64,000 nt of DNA from the NCBI RefSeq assembly GCF_019703515.2, contig NC_059372.1:16095492-16159491 (forward strand). Reading direction: 5' to 3'. Below the pieces are notes generated by a model. The model searched no databases. It had not been told where the DNA came from and saw only the letters and a program-made list of their open reading frames with translations. The first letter of the stretch is position 1. The number at the start of each line of letters is the position of its first letter. Of this stretch, positions 1-13,100 are shown in pieces. A program made the position numbers and the translations under genes. This DNA comes from Myxocyprinus asiaticus. Taxonomy: Eukaryota; Chordata; Actinopteri; Cypriniformes; Catostomidae.

Positions 1-100
1 TGTTCTGCTGAAGAAACAAAAAATTCATATATATTTGGGATGGTATCAAGGTGAGTAAATGCTGAGAGAATTTTCATTTTGGGGTGAACAATTTCTTTAA
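1..100. repeat. Fold-back element, family A (right end)
   Basis: The sequence runs from ctgctgaagaaac through gggatggtatcaaggtgag to ttttggggtgaacaatttcttt. This is the terminal arm shared with copies at 41591-42168, 44330-45001, 49461-50201 and 57663-58769. The rest of the copy lies outside the window. Confidence 0.6.
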
Positions 101-818
101 CAAGCTCCAGCAATCAGATCTTTTAGGCAGTTGTACATGACTAGTGAAATGAAACAGGAGCAACACATGGTCCTCAAAATGCCCACATCACATAGTCACA
201 GCTGAAGGATGTAAGCATCTAACCTTTGAATGAATTCCAGTGTGCATGCAGCATCATCTTGGTACTGAAGATTGAAGGTGTAGTAAGTACAAAAGACAGC
301 AGCAAGCCCAGACAGAAAAGTTGGCTGGATGCCTCACAATTGATGTGCCCCTCAAGGCTGATCATCCAGTGGTGAATACATCTTCCTGGTGTTTCACCTG
401 AAACTTTACAAAGAAATCCCATATCAGCATTGACATAAAAAATTTATAAATTTTCCATTGTCACATTGCAAATGAACGCAAGGGAAACTGAAATATTTTA
501 CCCATTCACAGATGAGCCCTGTCATTTCAGCACGCTACAGAGACAACAATGGAACATTATTTAAATAAAATGTGCAATGTTGTTTGAAGGCTGCACTTCG
601 CAGAATAAAAAGAAGTTACGTTTTATGAATCTCACCCTGTAATATGGAAGATCCATTTCAGAAATCCAGCTGCACTCGGTGTCACAGTTACAGTTGGTTT
701 CCCACTGAAACAAGTGTTTAAAAAGTTAGATACAATTCCAGTATCACCAATGTTTTCAGATTAAAAGAGAAGGAATATCATGCATCCCTGCATAAAACTT
801 AACATTATCAGCTATACA
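101..818. other. Intergenic, nothing recognised
   Basis: AT-rich sequence with only short, non-homologous open frames. I see no gene or classifiable repeat. Confidence 0.5.
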
Positions 819-936
819 GCTGCATTTCCCAAAAGCGTTGTATACTTCGACTTCGTCGTAAGTAGATTGTAGAAATTATTGTCACCAATGGTTTCTACAA
901 CCTATTTAAGCTTACAACGCTTTTGCGATTTGCAGC
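819..936. repeat. Short palindromic element
   Basis: The left arm gctgcatttcccaaaagcg at 819 pairs with the right arm ending cgcttttgcgatttgcagc at 936. The arms extend to gttgta/tacaac, about 27 bp with few mismatches, around a short centre. It looks like a small miniature inverted-repeat element. Confidence 0.6.
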
Positions 937-2787
937 CCAGATCTGAACGTTAAAGTTGTTAACGTTATCTGACCACACTGACCGCTTGAGTGAGGTGTTT
1001 CTGCACTGTTTTGTGTGTCAGCTCAGACTCCAATCTCAAATCTGACATGCAAGTTAACCCAAAACCAGTGCATTATTCAATCTGACAACAAATCACTTAA
1101 AGAAAACAATTTTAGTAAAAGAAACAAAGATCTTGGGCTTAAATACAGAAATATAACGTTACAAACAGCTTATTTAGTTGATATTGGGATCTGATGGCAG
1201 GTAGGCTACCAAAATCATTATCACAGCACAATATGAGTTGAACATAAATGTAATGTTTTATGGCTATGCTAAAAAGCAAAGCAAAAGGGTACTCACCTAT
1301 TAATTCAGAAGATGAAGATGGGTGAAAAAATCACCCCTTAAACACGTGTGGGCTCACTGTAGTCTTGTGTTCCCAAAATGTAATGCAAAAAATACTGTAA
1401 AGTACTGTTTTCTTTCCTTTGAGCAATTAATACTGTAAAATACGGTAATATTACGTCTAAGTCATTTAACCAACCAAAACAGTAACAGTAATGTACTGCA
1501 TTTAAAAATAACAGGATTATACTGTTGATATTTTGAAGTAAATTAACAGCAATTTTTAAGAGTGTAGGGCCTCTAATGACCCTATACACTTTTGGTGCTA
1601 AATTCTTTTATTTATTTTTGCAATTTTGGCATTCTTTTTTTTTTTTTTTTACACTATATATAAAAGAGAGATTGAGGAATACTAAAGAGGTGTGGGCACA
1701 ACTCCAAAAAGTGGATGAGGTACAGGGGCTGGAATGAGGTCCTGGGTCACTAAAGACCTGATGTATGCATTTAAAGGGTTAAATACATTATAAAGAGGGA
1801 TTTAAAAAGTATATCACTTCAAATGCATGTCTCTACTGCATGTTAACTATGTATGTATGTATGAATAATTTATTTATTTTATTAAAATGTATATGTCCTC
1901 AAATAACAACATAGTTTACCAAGATATGTTTAAGAAAGTGTTTTGCAAGCAAAATGTATTTTAACTCACGTTTGGCTCTATACATGAACTAATTAAAGAC
2001 TAATTTTCTCAAATGTGCTATGGCTTTAGTGCATCTATTAATTTCTGTTTAGAAATGTCTCCTCTAGTTGTATCATCAGTGTAATATTTGACATGACACT
2101 GCTCTCTCTATCGCCACATGATGCTGTAAATTCCATCATTATGTTGGTCAGCATCTCTGTGGTCAAATCTATTATATAAATATTCAGTAGACTATGACAT
2201 TTAAGAAAGCTTGTTGGATAATTAAAGAGAATAAAAAGAAAAGAAGTGGGGAAGGGGAAAAACTATTTCTGGTATATTTGATTTGATCAAATGTTAAGCA
2301 GCAGGATCATCAATAAAATGTTCTTGATAGCCTAGCAATAATATTTCACAGAATGACATGTAAACCTATGGTTTATCATGTTGTGTGAATAGGTGTATAT
2401 CCCCAAATTTATAAGCATGGGTTTGGAGTAATGTGACCAGGGGCGTAGCAGTCATTTTAAAAGTGGGGGGACACTGTCAGTAGGTGGCTCGCACAGATCC
2501 AACACTTACAATGCAGTATTTATATATTATAGTATATATTAATATGCAAGTATGATATAAGTATTATAGTAATATATACGTATTATTTACTTTTAATATC
2601 TGTAGTATTTTAAAGAATCAAGTATTGCAAAATAATTGAAAATTTTCACAAAATTAGCTGCAAAAATAAAGGGCATCTTGTGGAGCACTTGCTTCTGTTT
2701 CACACATGACAAAAAATCCTCTCCATAGAATTGGTGGGAAGTTAGTCAGACCGGTGGCGCCCCGGCCTGAATCGGGCAGGGGAGGAG
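937..2787. other. Intergenic, AT-rich, no gene
   Basis: Contains a stretch of 'tactgtaa' type degenerate repeats (about 1380-1560) and a poly-T run near 1625-1650. The phrase ggggcgtagcagtcattttaa at 2440 resembles the end of a common fish repeat. No coding potential. Confidence 0.45.
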
Positions 2788-3045
2788 TGTGACGAGGAGG
2801 AGGGTGTGGCTGTGCCGTGATAGTGCACGGCCGATGCTGAATCAGTTGATCAGCGGGAGAGCAAGATAAAGGGAAGCCGGAGATGCCAGTTCGAGAGAGA
2901 GAGAGAGACGCACGAGGCCAGGCTGCATGTGTGTCTGTGTTTGTTTATGTTTTATGTTGTTTTAAGTTAATTTTTATCATTAAACCTTTATGTTGACTGT
3001 TCATCCATTTCCCACCTCCTTCTTGCCCATCCTTATACTGTTACA
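2788..3045 (+). mobile_element. 3' LTR remnant of a Gypsy-type retrotransposon
   Basis: A 258-bp segment begins TGTGACGAGG and ends CTGTTACA (TG...CA). It is preceded by a purine-rich tract (gggcaggggaggag) that looks like a polypurine tract. An att-aaa poly-A-type motif and GA-rich leader lie inside. The internal region and other LTR are not seen. The superfamily is inferred from resemblance to known fish LTRs. Confidence 0.55.
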
Positions 3046-3068
3046 GTGTGCTTAAAAGGAGGATTGTC

Positions 3069-3423
3069 GGGGCCTGGGTAGCTCAGTGAGTATTGACACT
3101 GACTATCACCCCTTGAGTCACAACCAAGTTGGCCCGGTTGCTAGGGAGGGAAGAGTCACATGGGGTAACCTCCTCGTAGTCATGATTAATGGTTCTCGCT
3201 CTCAATGGGGCGCGTGGTAAGTTGTGCGTGGATCATGGAGGGTAGCCTGAGCCTCCACATGCGGAGTCTCTGCGGTGTTATGCACAGTGAGCCACGTGAT
3301 AAGATGCACGGATTGGCGGTCTCAGAAGCGGAGTCCTCCACCACCTGGAGTGAGGTGAGTAACCATGCCATCATGAGTACCTACTAAGTAGTGGAAATTG
3401 GGCATTCCAAATTGGGAGAAAAA
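3069..3423 (+). mobile_element. tRNA-derived SINE, copy 1
   Basis: Begins ggggcctgggtagctcagtg, an A-box-like tRNA head, and ends attgggcattccaaattggg with an A/T tail. It lacks the B-box segment (ggattcgaactc) that copies 2-4 carry, so it has an internal deletion. The other three copies are reversed relative to this one. Confidence 0.8.
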
Positions 3424-6158
3424 GTTTTTTTTTTTTCTGCAGTGCATTTCACGTAATCCTGCCAATCAAGAATGATATGCCGATAAATAACTCTCATTTG
3501 TGTGTTCCTCATCTCTAGATTATTCATTTAGATCAAAATCAATGCTGATAAAAAATCTGGATAAAAGAGCATTGTTGAAAGCAACTTTGTAGAAATGAAC
3601 AGAGCCGCTTGATTAGATTAGACTGTCTGAATGACGGCCTAAGTGTTGTTTCGGCTCATGACACTCACCTGTGATTGGCTGGATGGTCGCTCAATCAGCC
3701 CAAAGAAACAAAACGCAAAGAATGTTGTATACAAATCCATAATTTGGACTCGGTATGGGGGGGGTTGTAGGTGCTTGTTTTGATTATTGGGGTCTGCTTT
3801 TTGAAATATTGCAATTTTTAAGCCTTCAATTAATAAAGTAAAAATGTAAGTTTTACTGAAATCATTGTGACATGAATGTTTTCCCCTTCTTCACTGCTAT
3901 TAAGCTAATTTCCACATGAGTGCAGTATACATAAAATACAATTCAATGGTTGTGAAAAACTACCACCAGGAGCACATTTTAGTTATTTGTGTGTAAAATG
4001 TGGCTGTTTACAATAATACTACTACTATATATTTTATTTTTAATCTATGGATGATTTAGTTTTAATTATTTTTAACATTATAAACACAACAAAATACACT
4101 TTTTAATTGAATGCTTGGTCAGGTCAGTAAACACACAATTTAACTTTTTATTTATTTTTCAGATAAAGAACATGGCTAAAGTTAGACTTGTTTCTATTTG
4201 TAGTCGACAGCATCAGTCGACTCTACAGTGTAAGGCGACGTCTTTTAGCGTGTCTACAGTCAAATCCAGCATTAATCAGAGTGAACATACAAGCTGTGCT
4301 GAAGTGTCCCAGCTAGCACCAACATGGTAACACATTACAAAATGGACATATACGTAATGGTTATGCCAAAAAGTGAAACAGGTTTCTGATACAATGGACT
4401 TAGCAATAACATGATATCAGTCAGCATAGCACAAACCAAATGATTACCGGTAATCAACTTCTCTTTCCATCCACCAGCCCAATAATCAGTTAATGCAAAA
4501 AATGTGCTTAGTCATTTGAGTTGTACACTAGTGAAAGAAAGAGAAAGAAATAAAAGAAAGAAAAAGAGAAAGAAAGAAAAAAGAGAAAGAGAGAAAGAAA
4601 AAAGAAAGAAAAAGAGAAAGTAATAATAATAATAATAATTGTTTTGACCAGTTAAAATACCTATATAATTTCATCATCTGTAATCAGTTGGTAGATTAAA
4701 TTGTCACATGAAACAGTAGGCTTAAAGATGTATTGATGTGAGAAATAACCACAAAAAGACACAAAAAAATTATTAATGTAAATGGAAAACAGAATATAAA
4801 AAGAATAGATAAAGAGACAGAGAATACTGCATGGATTTGTTCATATGCATCAAATCTCTAATTCACAATTCAAAAATTATTATTGCACCAGATTGTGTAA
4901 ATCACATGAAACAGCATAATCATAACGCTGATAACGTTTTATGAATTATATGTACACATATGCTATATGGTTTTTCTTCCCTTTAAACTTCACATAATAA
5001 ACCCACTCATAATTTAAACTCATGTTTGTTACCTTGTTTGAAATACTGTTGTATTACCATTTTCACTTCCATATTACAGGCATAAAATAAACCAGTTTGA
5101 TCAGGATTCTTTGTCCTTGAGATAAAACATCATTCAATCCTTTTTAAAGTTGCATTCAGTCATTTTTCAGCATCAGACCCAGTATTTCAAGTATGATACA
5201 AATGTCCTTTGAGAACATTTGTAAAAACTGAAAAAAAGCATTTTACAGTGATATGTGTTTCCTTGAAAAGTGAGCAGAAATGTCCACTGAAAAGAGACTT
5301 TGATGATGTAATTGTGAGTTTTTGAAAACTCAAAACAAGTTTTTTCTTACAAAGCAAGGAGTTTTGAGAATAAACGTCTTGTTTGTCCTTGAAGGTAATA
5401 CAATTTGTGCTTAAAAATGCCTGTTGGTGTTATCTCTTCAATAAATATTTTCAGAATATGAACCATAGACATTTTTAAATGAATTTTTCATTCACGAAAT
5501 GTAAAGATAATAGCTGTTGAAGATCGGAATTCACCTTTCAGATGCTGAATTTCCAAATGTAAGTAATTTGATTAAGGCCTTTAACAAGACATCTTACCAT
5601 TTTATTTGTACTTAGAGTATCACAACCTCAGAACCCAATAAATTACTAGTGACTGGATTCAGTAATTACTGTTTAGGGCAGCTGCCACAAGTGGTTTGAA
5701 ATGGTTTTTACCTTATTAGGAAGTGTTTGAGCACCTTCACTGTCAATGGACCACACAGATATGTTGTTTTTTTGATCATACGTTGTTAACACAGCCCACA
5801 CTTTGTTGTCTCTGGGGTTCTTTCATAAATTTGCTCGAAACTGCCTGTTGAATGGCCTCCTACATAATCTCCTAACCCTCTGACACAATAACCTGTAGTA
5901 ATGGCTAATGTCACCGCAAGGTGGCCCTTTTTTAGACACTAGCGCATCGCGCCACATGCCTCCACAGATGAAAAGTGTCAGTAAGGGGTCATGTGGAGAT
6001 CTGACAGGCTCAACGTTTTCCCCTCCCCCGCCTCGTTTCCTATACATCTACTACAACTCCACCAAATAAAGCTGGAGAGGACAGACTCTCCACGCTTGTG
6101 CTTTACATCCTATACTTGAAGAAGGTAAACAGCTTATCAAACTGAGAATCCCCTGTGT
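3424..6158. other. Downstream flank of xkr7
   Basis: AT-rich DNA that probably includes the xkr7 3' UTR nearest 6158. A purine-rich (AAAG)n tract lies at about 4534-4620, followed by (TAA)n to 4640. Short open frames near 5823-6047 and 4115-4330 have no recognisable domain. Confidence 0.5.
4534..4640. repeat. AAAG-rich and TAA microsatellite
   Basis: A run of gaaa/agaaa units with interruptions, ending in six or so taa units before ttgtttt. Confidence 0.85.
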
Positions 6159-7123
6159 TCAGACTGTTGTCTCATACTCCATCACTTCCTTGGGTGTGCC
6201 TAGACAGCGATACTGAATCTTTGGTGTGACTGGAGCTGCACTCTCCAGCACCAAAATTGTCTTTCGCAGTCTGCGATCAATGAAGTGGGCGTCCCATGCT
6301 GGGTACTGCTTCCTGGGCAGGTCGATGCGAATCACCGGGCCCTCTGTCCTTGGGGTGAGGTTAGGTGCTGGAGTTCGTGGTCCCACAACAGGCCGCACTT
6401 TAAACACATCTCCACCATCTCCTCCCAATACTGACTCTCCTCCTTTAGTCCTCTGCAGTGTCCGTGGAGGGCTGCTCACTGCATCCAGAGGAGGTGCTGA
6501 GGTGGGTGAAGAAATACAAGGGTCTGAAACAGCACCCACCTGCACCCCACAAAATCCAATATAGGCCGCAGACACAGGGCCATCTGGGTGCAGCAGGCTG
6601 TAGTAGACAAACATAAAAAATGTCCCCAGGGCGTAGCTACAGGCCACCACGCACACAACCACCACAGCATAAAAGTCTGAGGTGCGTGGACTGCGGTAAA
6701 TATACCACACGGCAGTGAGGGCCACATTTTCAACCAGCACTATGAGGCTGTAAAGGAGCAGACGGCAGCGCGTGGGGCCCTCACGGACACTGAACCAGCA
6801 AAATATGTACACAACGCCCACCATCATGTTGTAGATAATCTCCTCCCACTTAGACATGCAGAAGTCCGTCTCACCCTGGATGATCCAGAAAGTCATGGCG
6901 CACCAGTGTGCCACGATAAAAATGCCAAAGTAGAGCTGGAAGATGGAGGCAAAGAGGGCAAAGGCCATCGCACGTGCTCCTACAGTGAACAGGTGCCACA
7001 GCATGTGCACCACCACGGCTTTATACGACATGGGAAGCTTGTCGTCACGAGAGTCCCGTAATGCCTTCTGATAAGATGCCATCATCCAGCCCAGAGATAC
7101 CAGAGAGGCAGATGCAGACAGAC
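6159..7123 (-). CDS. xkr7: xkr7 coding exon 3 (last)
   Basis: The exon is 965 nt and encodes residues 239-560. The acceptor is ctccag just before 7123. It begins [20 protein letters not shown], then several membrane segments, including [20 protein letters not shown] and [21 protein letters not shown] variable Pro/Ser-rich cytoplasmic stretch ([18 protein letters not shown] and following) precedes the conserved tail ending YETTV and a TGA at 6161-6159. The end of the coding region is certain. The 3' UTR continues toward lower coordinates and I cannot fix its end; an AATAAA-type hexamer on the minus strand lies near 5600. Confidence 0.94.
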
Positions 7124-10100
7124 CTGGAGTGACAGAAAGACAATAGAGACAAATATGGAGTCAGTACGTAATTATTGTTTTAGGTCTTTAATTATACTGT
7201 AATTGCATTACATTGCTGGAAAAAAATATAAAACTTCGTTTAAGGATGGTTAGATGATATCAGGGAGGATTTTAAGTGTGTGGGTGAACTAGAAAAAGTT
7301 TATGTCTCAGAGAAATCTAATGACTTTTTTTTCCTCATTTTTCTCATTGTTTCCCCTAGACAGCAATTAAAAATGAAATACAATTCAGATAAAATACAAT
7401 AAAATTATATACATTTAAATAAAATAAAATTGATAGTACTGTACATTTTATTAATTTTTAATATATTTAAATTTTATTTTTATATTAAAATGTAATAAAT
7501 AAAGCAGAACAATGAATTAATTTAAATTCATTTAGTTTAAATCATGTTACTTAAATTTTCTGCTACTCACGATTCAAATTTCTGGAGATTCATTCTAGAT
7601 GTTACAAACTGTGCTTAGATTTGTCAAGATATCGAAGTTTGCAATCAGAAATTTCAGTACTGTTACGCTGGGTACTTGGAATGGAAGAGAGGAGACTTAG
7701 GAGTAGATTCTTTAAATCTTTTAATAACAAATCGCTGGAGTGGAACAAACAATAAAACATAACATCATAACATAACACAACGTAACACTTCAAGGACTGA
7801 ACATGGATGAACAAAACAGGAGGGTATTTATACAAACAAGGGCAGATGATGCAATGGAGGACAGGTGAGGATGATAGGGAACAGATGGAAGTGATGAGGG
7901 CTGTGAATTCTGGAAAATGTAGTCAGGGGGAAAACTTCCAAATAAGTGTCCTTGAAAAACATGAGGGAGGGAGACTGTGACATTACCCCCCCCCCTCAAA
8001 AGGGCGACTCCTGGCACCCAAAGATGGATTAGGAGGGTAGGGTGATGCAGAAGGAGGATACAAGGAGGACGATCAGGAGGCCTGGGGGTTGGCTTCCAGG
8101 CTGGGAATAGATCTGGAGGCGGAACCACTGGAGGAGGAGACTCAAGGGAAGAGGGCGGAGCTGTGGAGGGCCCAAGAGGCGGAGCCATGGGGCGGAGTCA
8201 TGAGGCGGAGCCATGAGAGGCGGAGCCATGAGAGGCTCAAAGGGTGGAGTCATGGAAGGTGGAGCCGTGACAGGCTTGAGGGGCGGAGCTGTGGAAGGCG
8301 GAGCCGTAAAAGACTTGAGGGGCGGAGCCAGGGAACTTGGTGCCCGGAGAGTAGCCGACGGCTCGAAGGGCCAGTGTGGAGCCGAAGGTTTGGAGGACTG
8401 AGGTGGAGCCGTAGGGAAGGAGGTCCCCGGTGAAGCCGGAGGCTTGGAGTGACGAAGCGTAGCTGGAGGATCGGAGAGCCGAGGCAGAGCCAGGTCACTG
8501 ACCGACCAAGGCGGAGCTGGAGGGACGAGGGACCCCGGAGAAGCCGATTGGCTGAAGGACCACGGTGGAGCCGAAGGGACATAGAGCAGAGGTGAGACTG
8601 AGGGAACGAATGACCAAGGTGGAGTCCAGGGCTCGGAGGGTCTAGGCGGAGTCGGAGGGTTTGAGGTTCCCCTTGACCATGGTTTCGCAGGGGGCTACAG
8701 GCTCTGGGACGGTTGGGGCTACAGGCTCTCGGACGGTCGGGGCTACAGGCGTGGGCGCTGGCTCGTTAACCGTGGCAGGCATGGGCGCTGGCTCGTTAAC
8801 CGTGGCAGGCGTCGAGGGAGGAGCCATGGCAGGCTCCAAGGGAGGAGCCGTGGAAGGCTTCGGGGCATCCACTGTGGGAGGAGACTCAAAGTCCTCATCC
8901 TCCACACCCACAGTGAAAGGTGAGCCGCAAAGTTGCAAAGCCACCTCCATGAACTCGAGCAGCATCCAGTGAGGATCCGCCAGAGGCATTAGCTCCTTTA
9001 GTGCACTATTAAGACCAGCCCTGAAGAAAACCTCCAGAGAGTGGTCATTAAAGTGCACTAAATTCACCAGTTGTAAAAACTCACAGATGTGATCCTCAAC
9101 TGGACGGTCCCCTTGCTCGAGGAGGAGGAGCCTGATGCCATCGGGTATCTCCATCTTGTTCAGGTCAGTCCTTCTGTTACGCTGGGTACTTGGAGTGGAA
9201 GAGAGGAGACGTAGGAGTAGATTCTTTAAATCTTTTAATAGCAATCAATGGAGTGGAACAAACGCTGGAGTGGAACAAACAATAAAACTTAACATCATAA
9301 CGCAACCCTTCAAGGACTGAACATGGATGAACAAAACAGGAAGGTATTTATACAAACAAGGGCAGATGATGGAATGGAGGATAGGTAAGGATGATAGGGA
9401 ACAGATGGACGTGATGAGGGCTGTGAATTCTGGGAAATGTAGTCAGGGGAAAACTTCAAAATAAGAGTCCTTGAAAAACATGAGGGAGGCAGACTGACAA
9501 GTATGAACTCAAGCATTTTGGATAAAAATTGTCAAGACCAAATTATCAAATGTATGCTATTAACATTTATTTTATACTGTATTCTATACTCTTAATGTAT
9601 ACCAACAACTGTCTCTTGAATTACTGTGTAAGGACTTAAAGGAGAAACGTCTGACACAAAGTTGATACTTCAGTGCAGTAGATCTGGAAAATCCATAAAG
9701 TCTCCTGAGCTATGAAAGAGCAACCACTGAACAATACAATTTTTCTCTGGGCTGATTCCATGAACTTTTCAGGTCAGTTTGAAATCAAGTTCTACCAATG
9801 TATAATAATTCAGATGAGTAAATAATATATAAAGAATGACAGTACATTTCACCATCCTGCTCAGAAAATGAAATTGTCTTTGGGTGCTGTAAAGAGTGTA
9901 GAAGCTCTCATGAATATTTGATCAGGTTCCTGTCTGGCCATTCATTAGCTGACCCATTTAGTCAGGAGAAGTCAAAACTGAGAATCTCTCCTAATCAGTA
10001 GGAATATAATCATTATTTAGTTCTCCAGCCGTCACTTGTAAGTTTGATTAAATATTATAATAAAAATATGTTTTTTAGAAGTTAAAAGTATGATTTACCT

Positions 10101-13100
10101 TATAGTTAAAGGTGAAAATGTATATTATTCTTGGCAAGTCAATAAAAATACTTTTAAGGTAACCTTTTGTTAAAATTACGGTGAAAAACAAAATTTAGGC
10201 ATTCCTAGAAGTCCCTCTGTGACCCATCACATTTGATTATATTTTATTGAAATAGTTATGTTTCTTCTTATTTTTGATATCAGTTTATGTTGTTTAGTTA
10301 ATGTTTTTGCTTTATTTTAGTATCAGACTGATGGTGTTTTTTGTTTGGGTGAGTGACGCTGTCCACTGTTTTTACATATTTATTGGCCATTGCTCATGGA
10401 AGAGCCTCTCTTGATGAAATTGAAGTCATCATGTGGGCTTTTGATTTCCACCAGTGTTACTATGATGGGTAACAGTATATTTAAAAGTTCAATGCAGATT
10501 TATGTAGTTCCAGTAGGTCTCTATATTAAAATTATATAGATTAATGATATATGCATTAATGGTAAAATATGCAGGCACCAAAATGACATCCAATAATGTC
10601 TGAAACATGGTCACTGTATTTTTTATGGTGTGTTTCAGGCAAATTTAACAGGATTTTTTTTTTTTTTACAGTAACAAGAACGTCTCTTGGTATCGTGCTG
10701 ACTCTTACATCATTTCTATAGCAACCGATGTAGATGAATACTGCACTGCATTGTCTGAACAAATAGATCATATTTCATCACTTGCAAAATGGCAGTGGGA
10801 ATAGTCAATCGACTAATGGATTTGTGAGCAGTGTGAACAAAGGAGAAACCTCACACTGAAAAAGTGCAGGTTAGGACAGAGCAAAAGGACACACTCTTGC
10901 ACTAATGTCTGTACTCTGTACACTGCTGACTATAAGGTGGATGTTTACCTTGGGCATCTTCTGAGACTTGGGTATGCCTTGCAGTGGAATCAAATTTTTT
11001 ATTTTTTTTTAAGCTTTCCACAGGTTCATTTTTATCTGTGTGGAACAAAATGTGCTCAGCAGTCTTACTGAAGGTAATATGAGTAAGGCTGTCACTGTAT
11101 AAATACCACTTTAGTCAGAATGGTATAGAAAAAAAGAGGGATGTCAGATCAAATGATAGCCCTTCAACGGAGATCATATCCTTCAGTTAACTATCTCTGG
11201 GTGTTCTTCAGAGTCACAGTTTCCTCTTTGACATTTGGATAAAATTCCTCAGGGAACATTGTCAGTGGCTGCAATTGTTCCCATGGAGCTGTACTAATGC
11301 AGCAGTGAGTTTTTGCTGCTCTGTAATCAAAGGCACCTGTCAGGTGGGTTTGTAACTATCACATATCCTGTATATTCATGACAGATCCAAAGACAGACTG
11401 GAGAAATGAAACTACAATTAAAGATGATTTTAAATGTCACCATTATACAGTATATAATGAAACTGACATGCAACCACTAATGTGGTAATTTTCTAAATCA
11501 TCATTTGAATACTGTAATTTCATGTTAATTGTTTTATTGCTTTAATTTATTCATTGCAATTTTGGAGTGTATTCTTCCTGGAGATAATGGAACAAATCCT
11601 TAACTACAGACTGCTGATGTAGTGGTTAATCATTAACAAAACTACTCAAATATTAATCTTATTAAAATGGTTAGTCTGACCTAAAATATGTATGCAACCA
11701 ATTTACTTCCAAATTCGATCACACATATCACTTCCTTGGTATTTACCAGCTAATTTGCAGTTAGGTTGAAAATGAGCTGCTATGCAGTCTCCTGCTGTGA
11801 AATTACACTCTAAACATTAATGATGGCCATTTGAATTTCTAAACAAATCCTATTGTGCCACATTCAAATTAGATGTAATACAAAAAACACAATAAAAGGC
11901 ACAGAATACTTTATCCTCTGGTTGGGTGCATTGCAATATGACTAATTGGGTGACTGATGTAATATAATATAAACAAACAGCACAGGCCCAACCAATTTCT
12001 ATCATGCTCTGATTGAGACAAATTTAATCAAAGATGTGCAAAGTGACTGACCCTGCAAGGGAAGGACCTGACTGGTCTGGATCATTATGCTGAGTTGCAG
12101 AACAAGCTGTGGGGCGCTCTTCAGGAAGGTCTCCAGCAGCCTCAGCATGCTGATGTCAGCATTCTCGAACATCATACGCCAGTAAAAGTGTCTGTGTTCA
12201 TGGTCCCCACGCCAGCGGCTTTGCACGCCCAGATATAAAGCATGGACATATCTGAGGGACAGCCAGAGAAGAAGAAGGGTTAGCGGATAGTGGATTGCAG
12301 GAATGGGGAGCATTAAAATCAACATGAAACGGCATTCATAACCCTTTTTACTTCCGTACTGTGGCATAGTGAAACAGAATATTCAACAAGAAAAGAAAAT
12401 TAGGTGGGACATGATTTCATCCATCGGGATAGAGCGCAGCAGTCAGGTTTCGAAAGCAAAATCCCATTCATTGAATTGGTTTTTAACGATAACTTAGAAA
12501 CCTATAAAGACTGACTTACCATGAACTCAGAGGATGTTAATCAACAGGATATGCCTCTGTTTAAGCCATCTGTTTGTGTTATTTCAGCTTCACTGTTTAA
12601 AAAATGTGTTTAATAGCAGAATTCCTGGTGAACAACTACACTACCCATGATTCAGTATAGAAAGATCCACCAATCATAGAACCGCGGACAACAAAGCATG
12701 CCAAAGGAGCTCTGAAGCGACCGGCCACACACGTGACGCACTGGCCGGATTCGAAATGGCATACTACCATACTACTCTTACTATTTCTGCCATAGAATAG
12801 AAATATGAGAATGGTGCTAGCAATGCCAAGATCATGGGTTCGATTCCCAGGGAACACACAAACTGACATGAAATGTGTACTTTGAATGCACTGTAAGTTG
12901 CTTTGAATAAAAGCATCTGCCAAATGCATAAATGGAAATATGGCAGAAGTACACATTTCTACCTTTGTCTTATTTTCAGATTTTTAAAATACTTTTTTGC
13001 ATCAAATGAAAGTTTGTAATGTTGTGATTCACCTCAGAGCTCGTGTGTTTGGTTCATGGCTCAGAACGAAGGATGAAGGATTTTATGAAATCCCTACAGA

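Larger units (their letters stand above)
7661..9499 (-). mobile_element. Non-autonomous LTR retrotransposon with gag-like ORF
   Basis: Two similar LTRs (7661-7982 and 9175-9499) flank about 1.2 kb. In the minus orientation the 3' LTR starts TGTCACAG right after a polypurine tract (gagggggggggtaa), and both LTRs end GTAACA. The flanks agtac (7656-7660) and agtat (9500-9504) form a 5-bp target duplication with one mismatch. The interior holds a gag-like frame and low-complexity sequence but no protease, reverse transcriptase or integrase, so it must depend on enzymes from elsewhere. It sits in xkr7 intron 2, in the same orientation as the gene. Confidence 0.85.

Noticed and set aside
3069..3140. 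tRNA gene
   Set aside because: A-box-like head belongs to a dispersed SINE (four copies in the window); no cloverleaf.
5823..6047. 74-residue minus-strand frame beyond the xkr7 stop
   Set aside because: Lies in the probable 3' UTR, with no homology and a biased composition.
8089..8582. Overlapping Arg/Gly-rich and Pro/Leu-rich frames on both strands
   Set aside because: They follow from the GC-rich tandem repeats of the LTR element; no domain on the plus strand.
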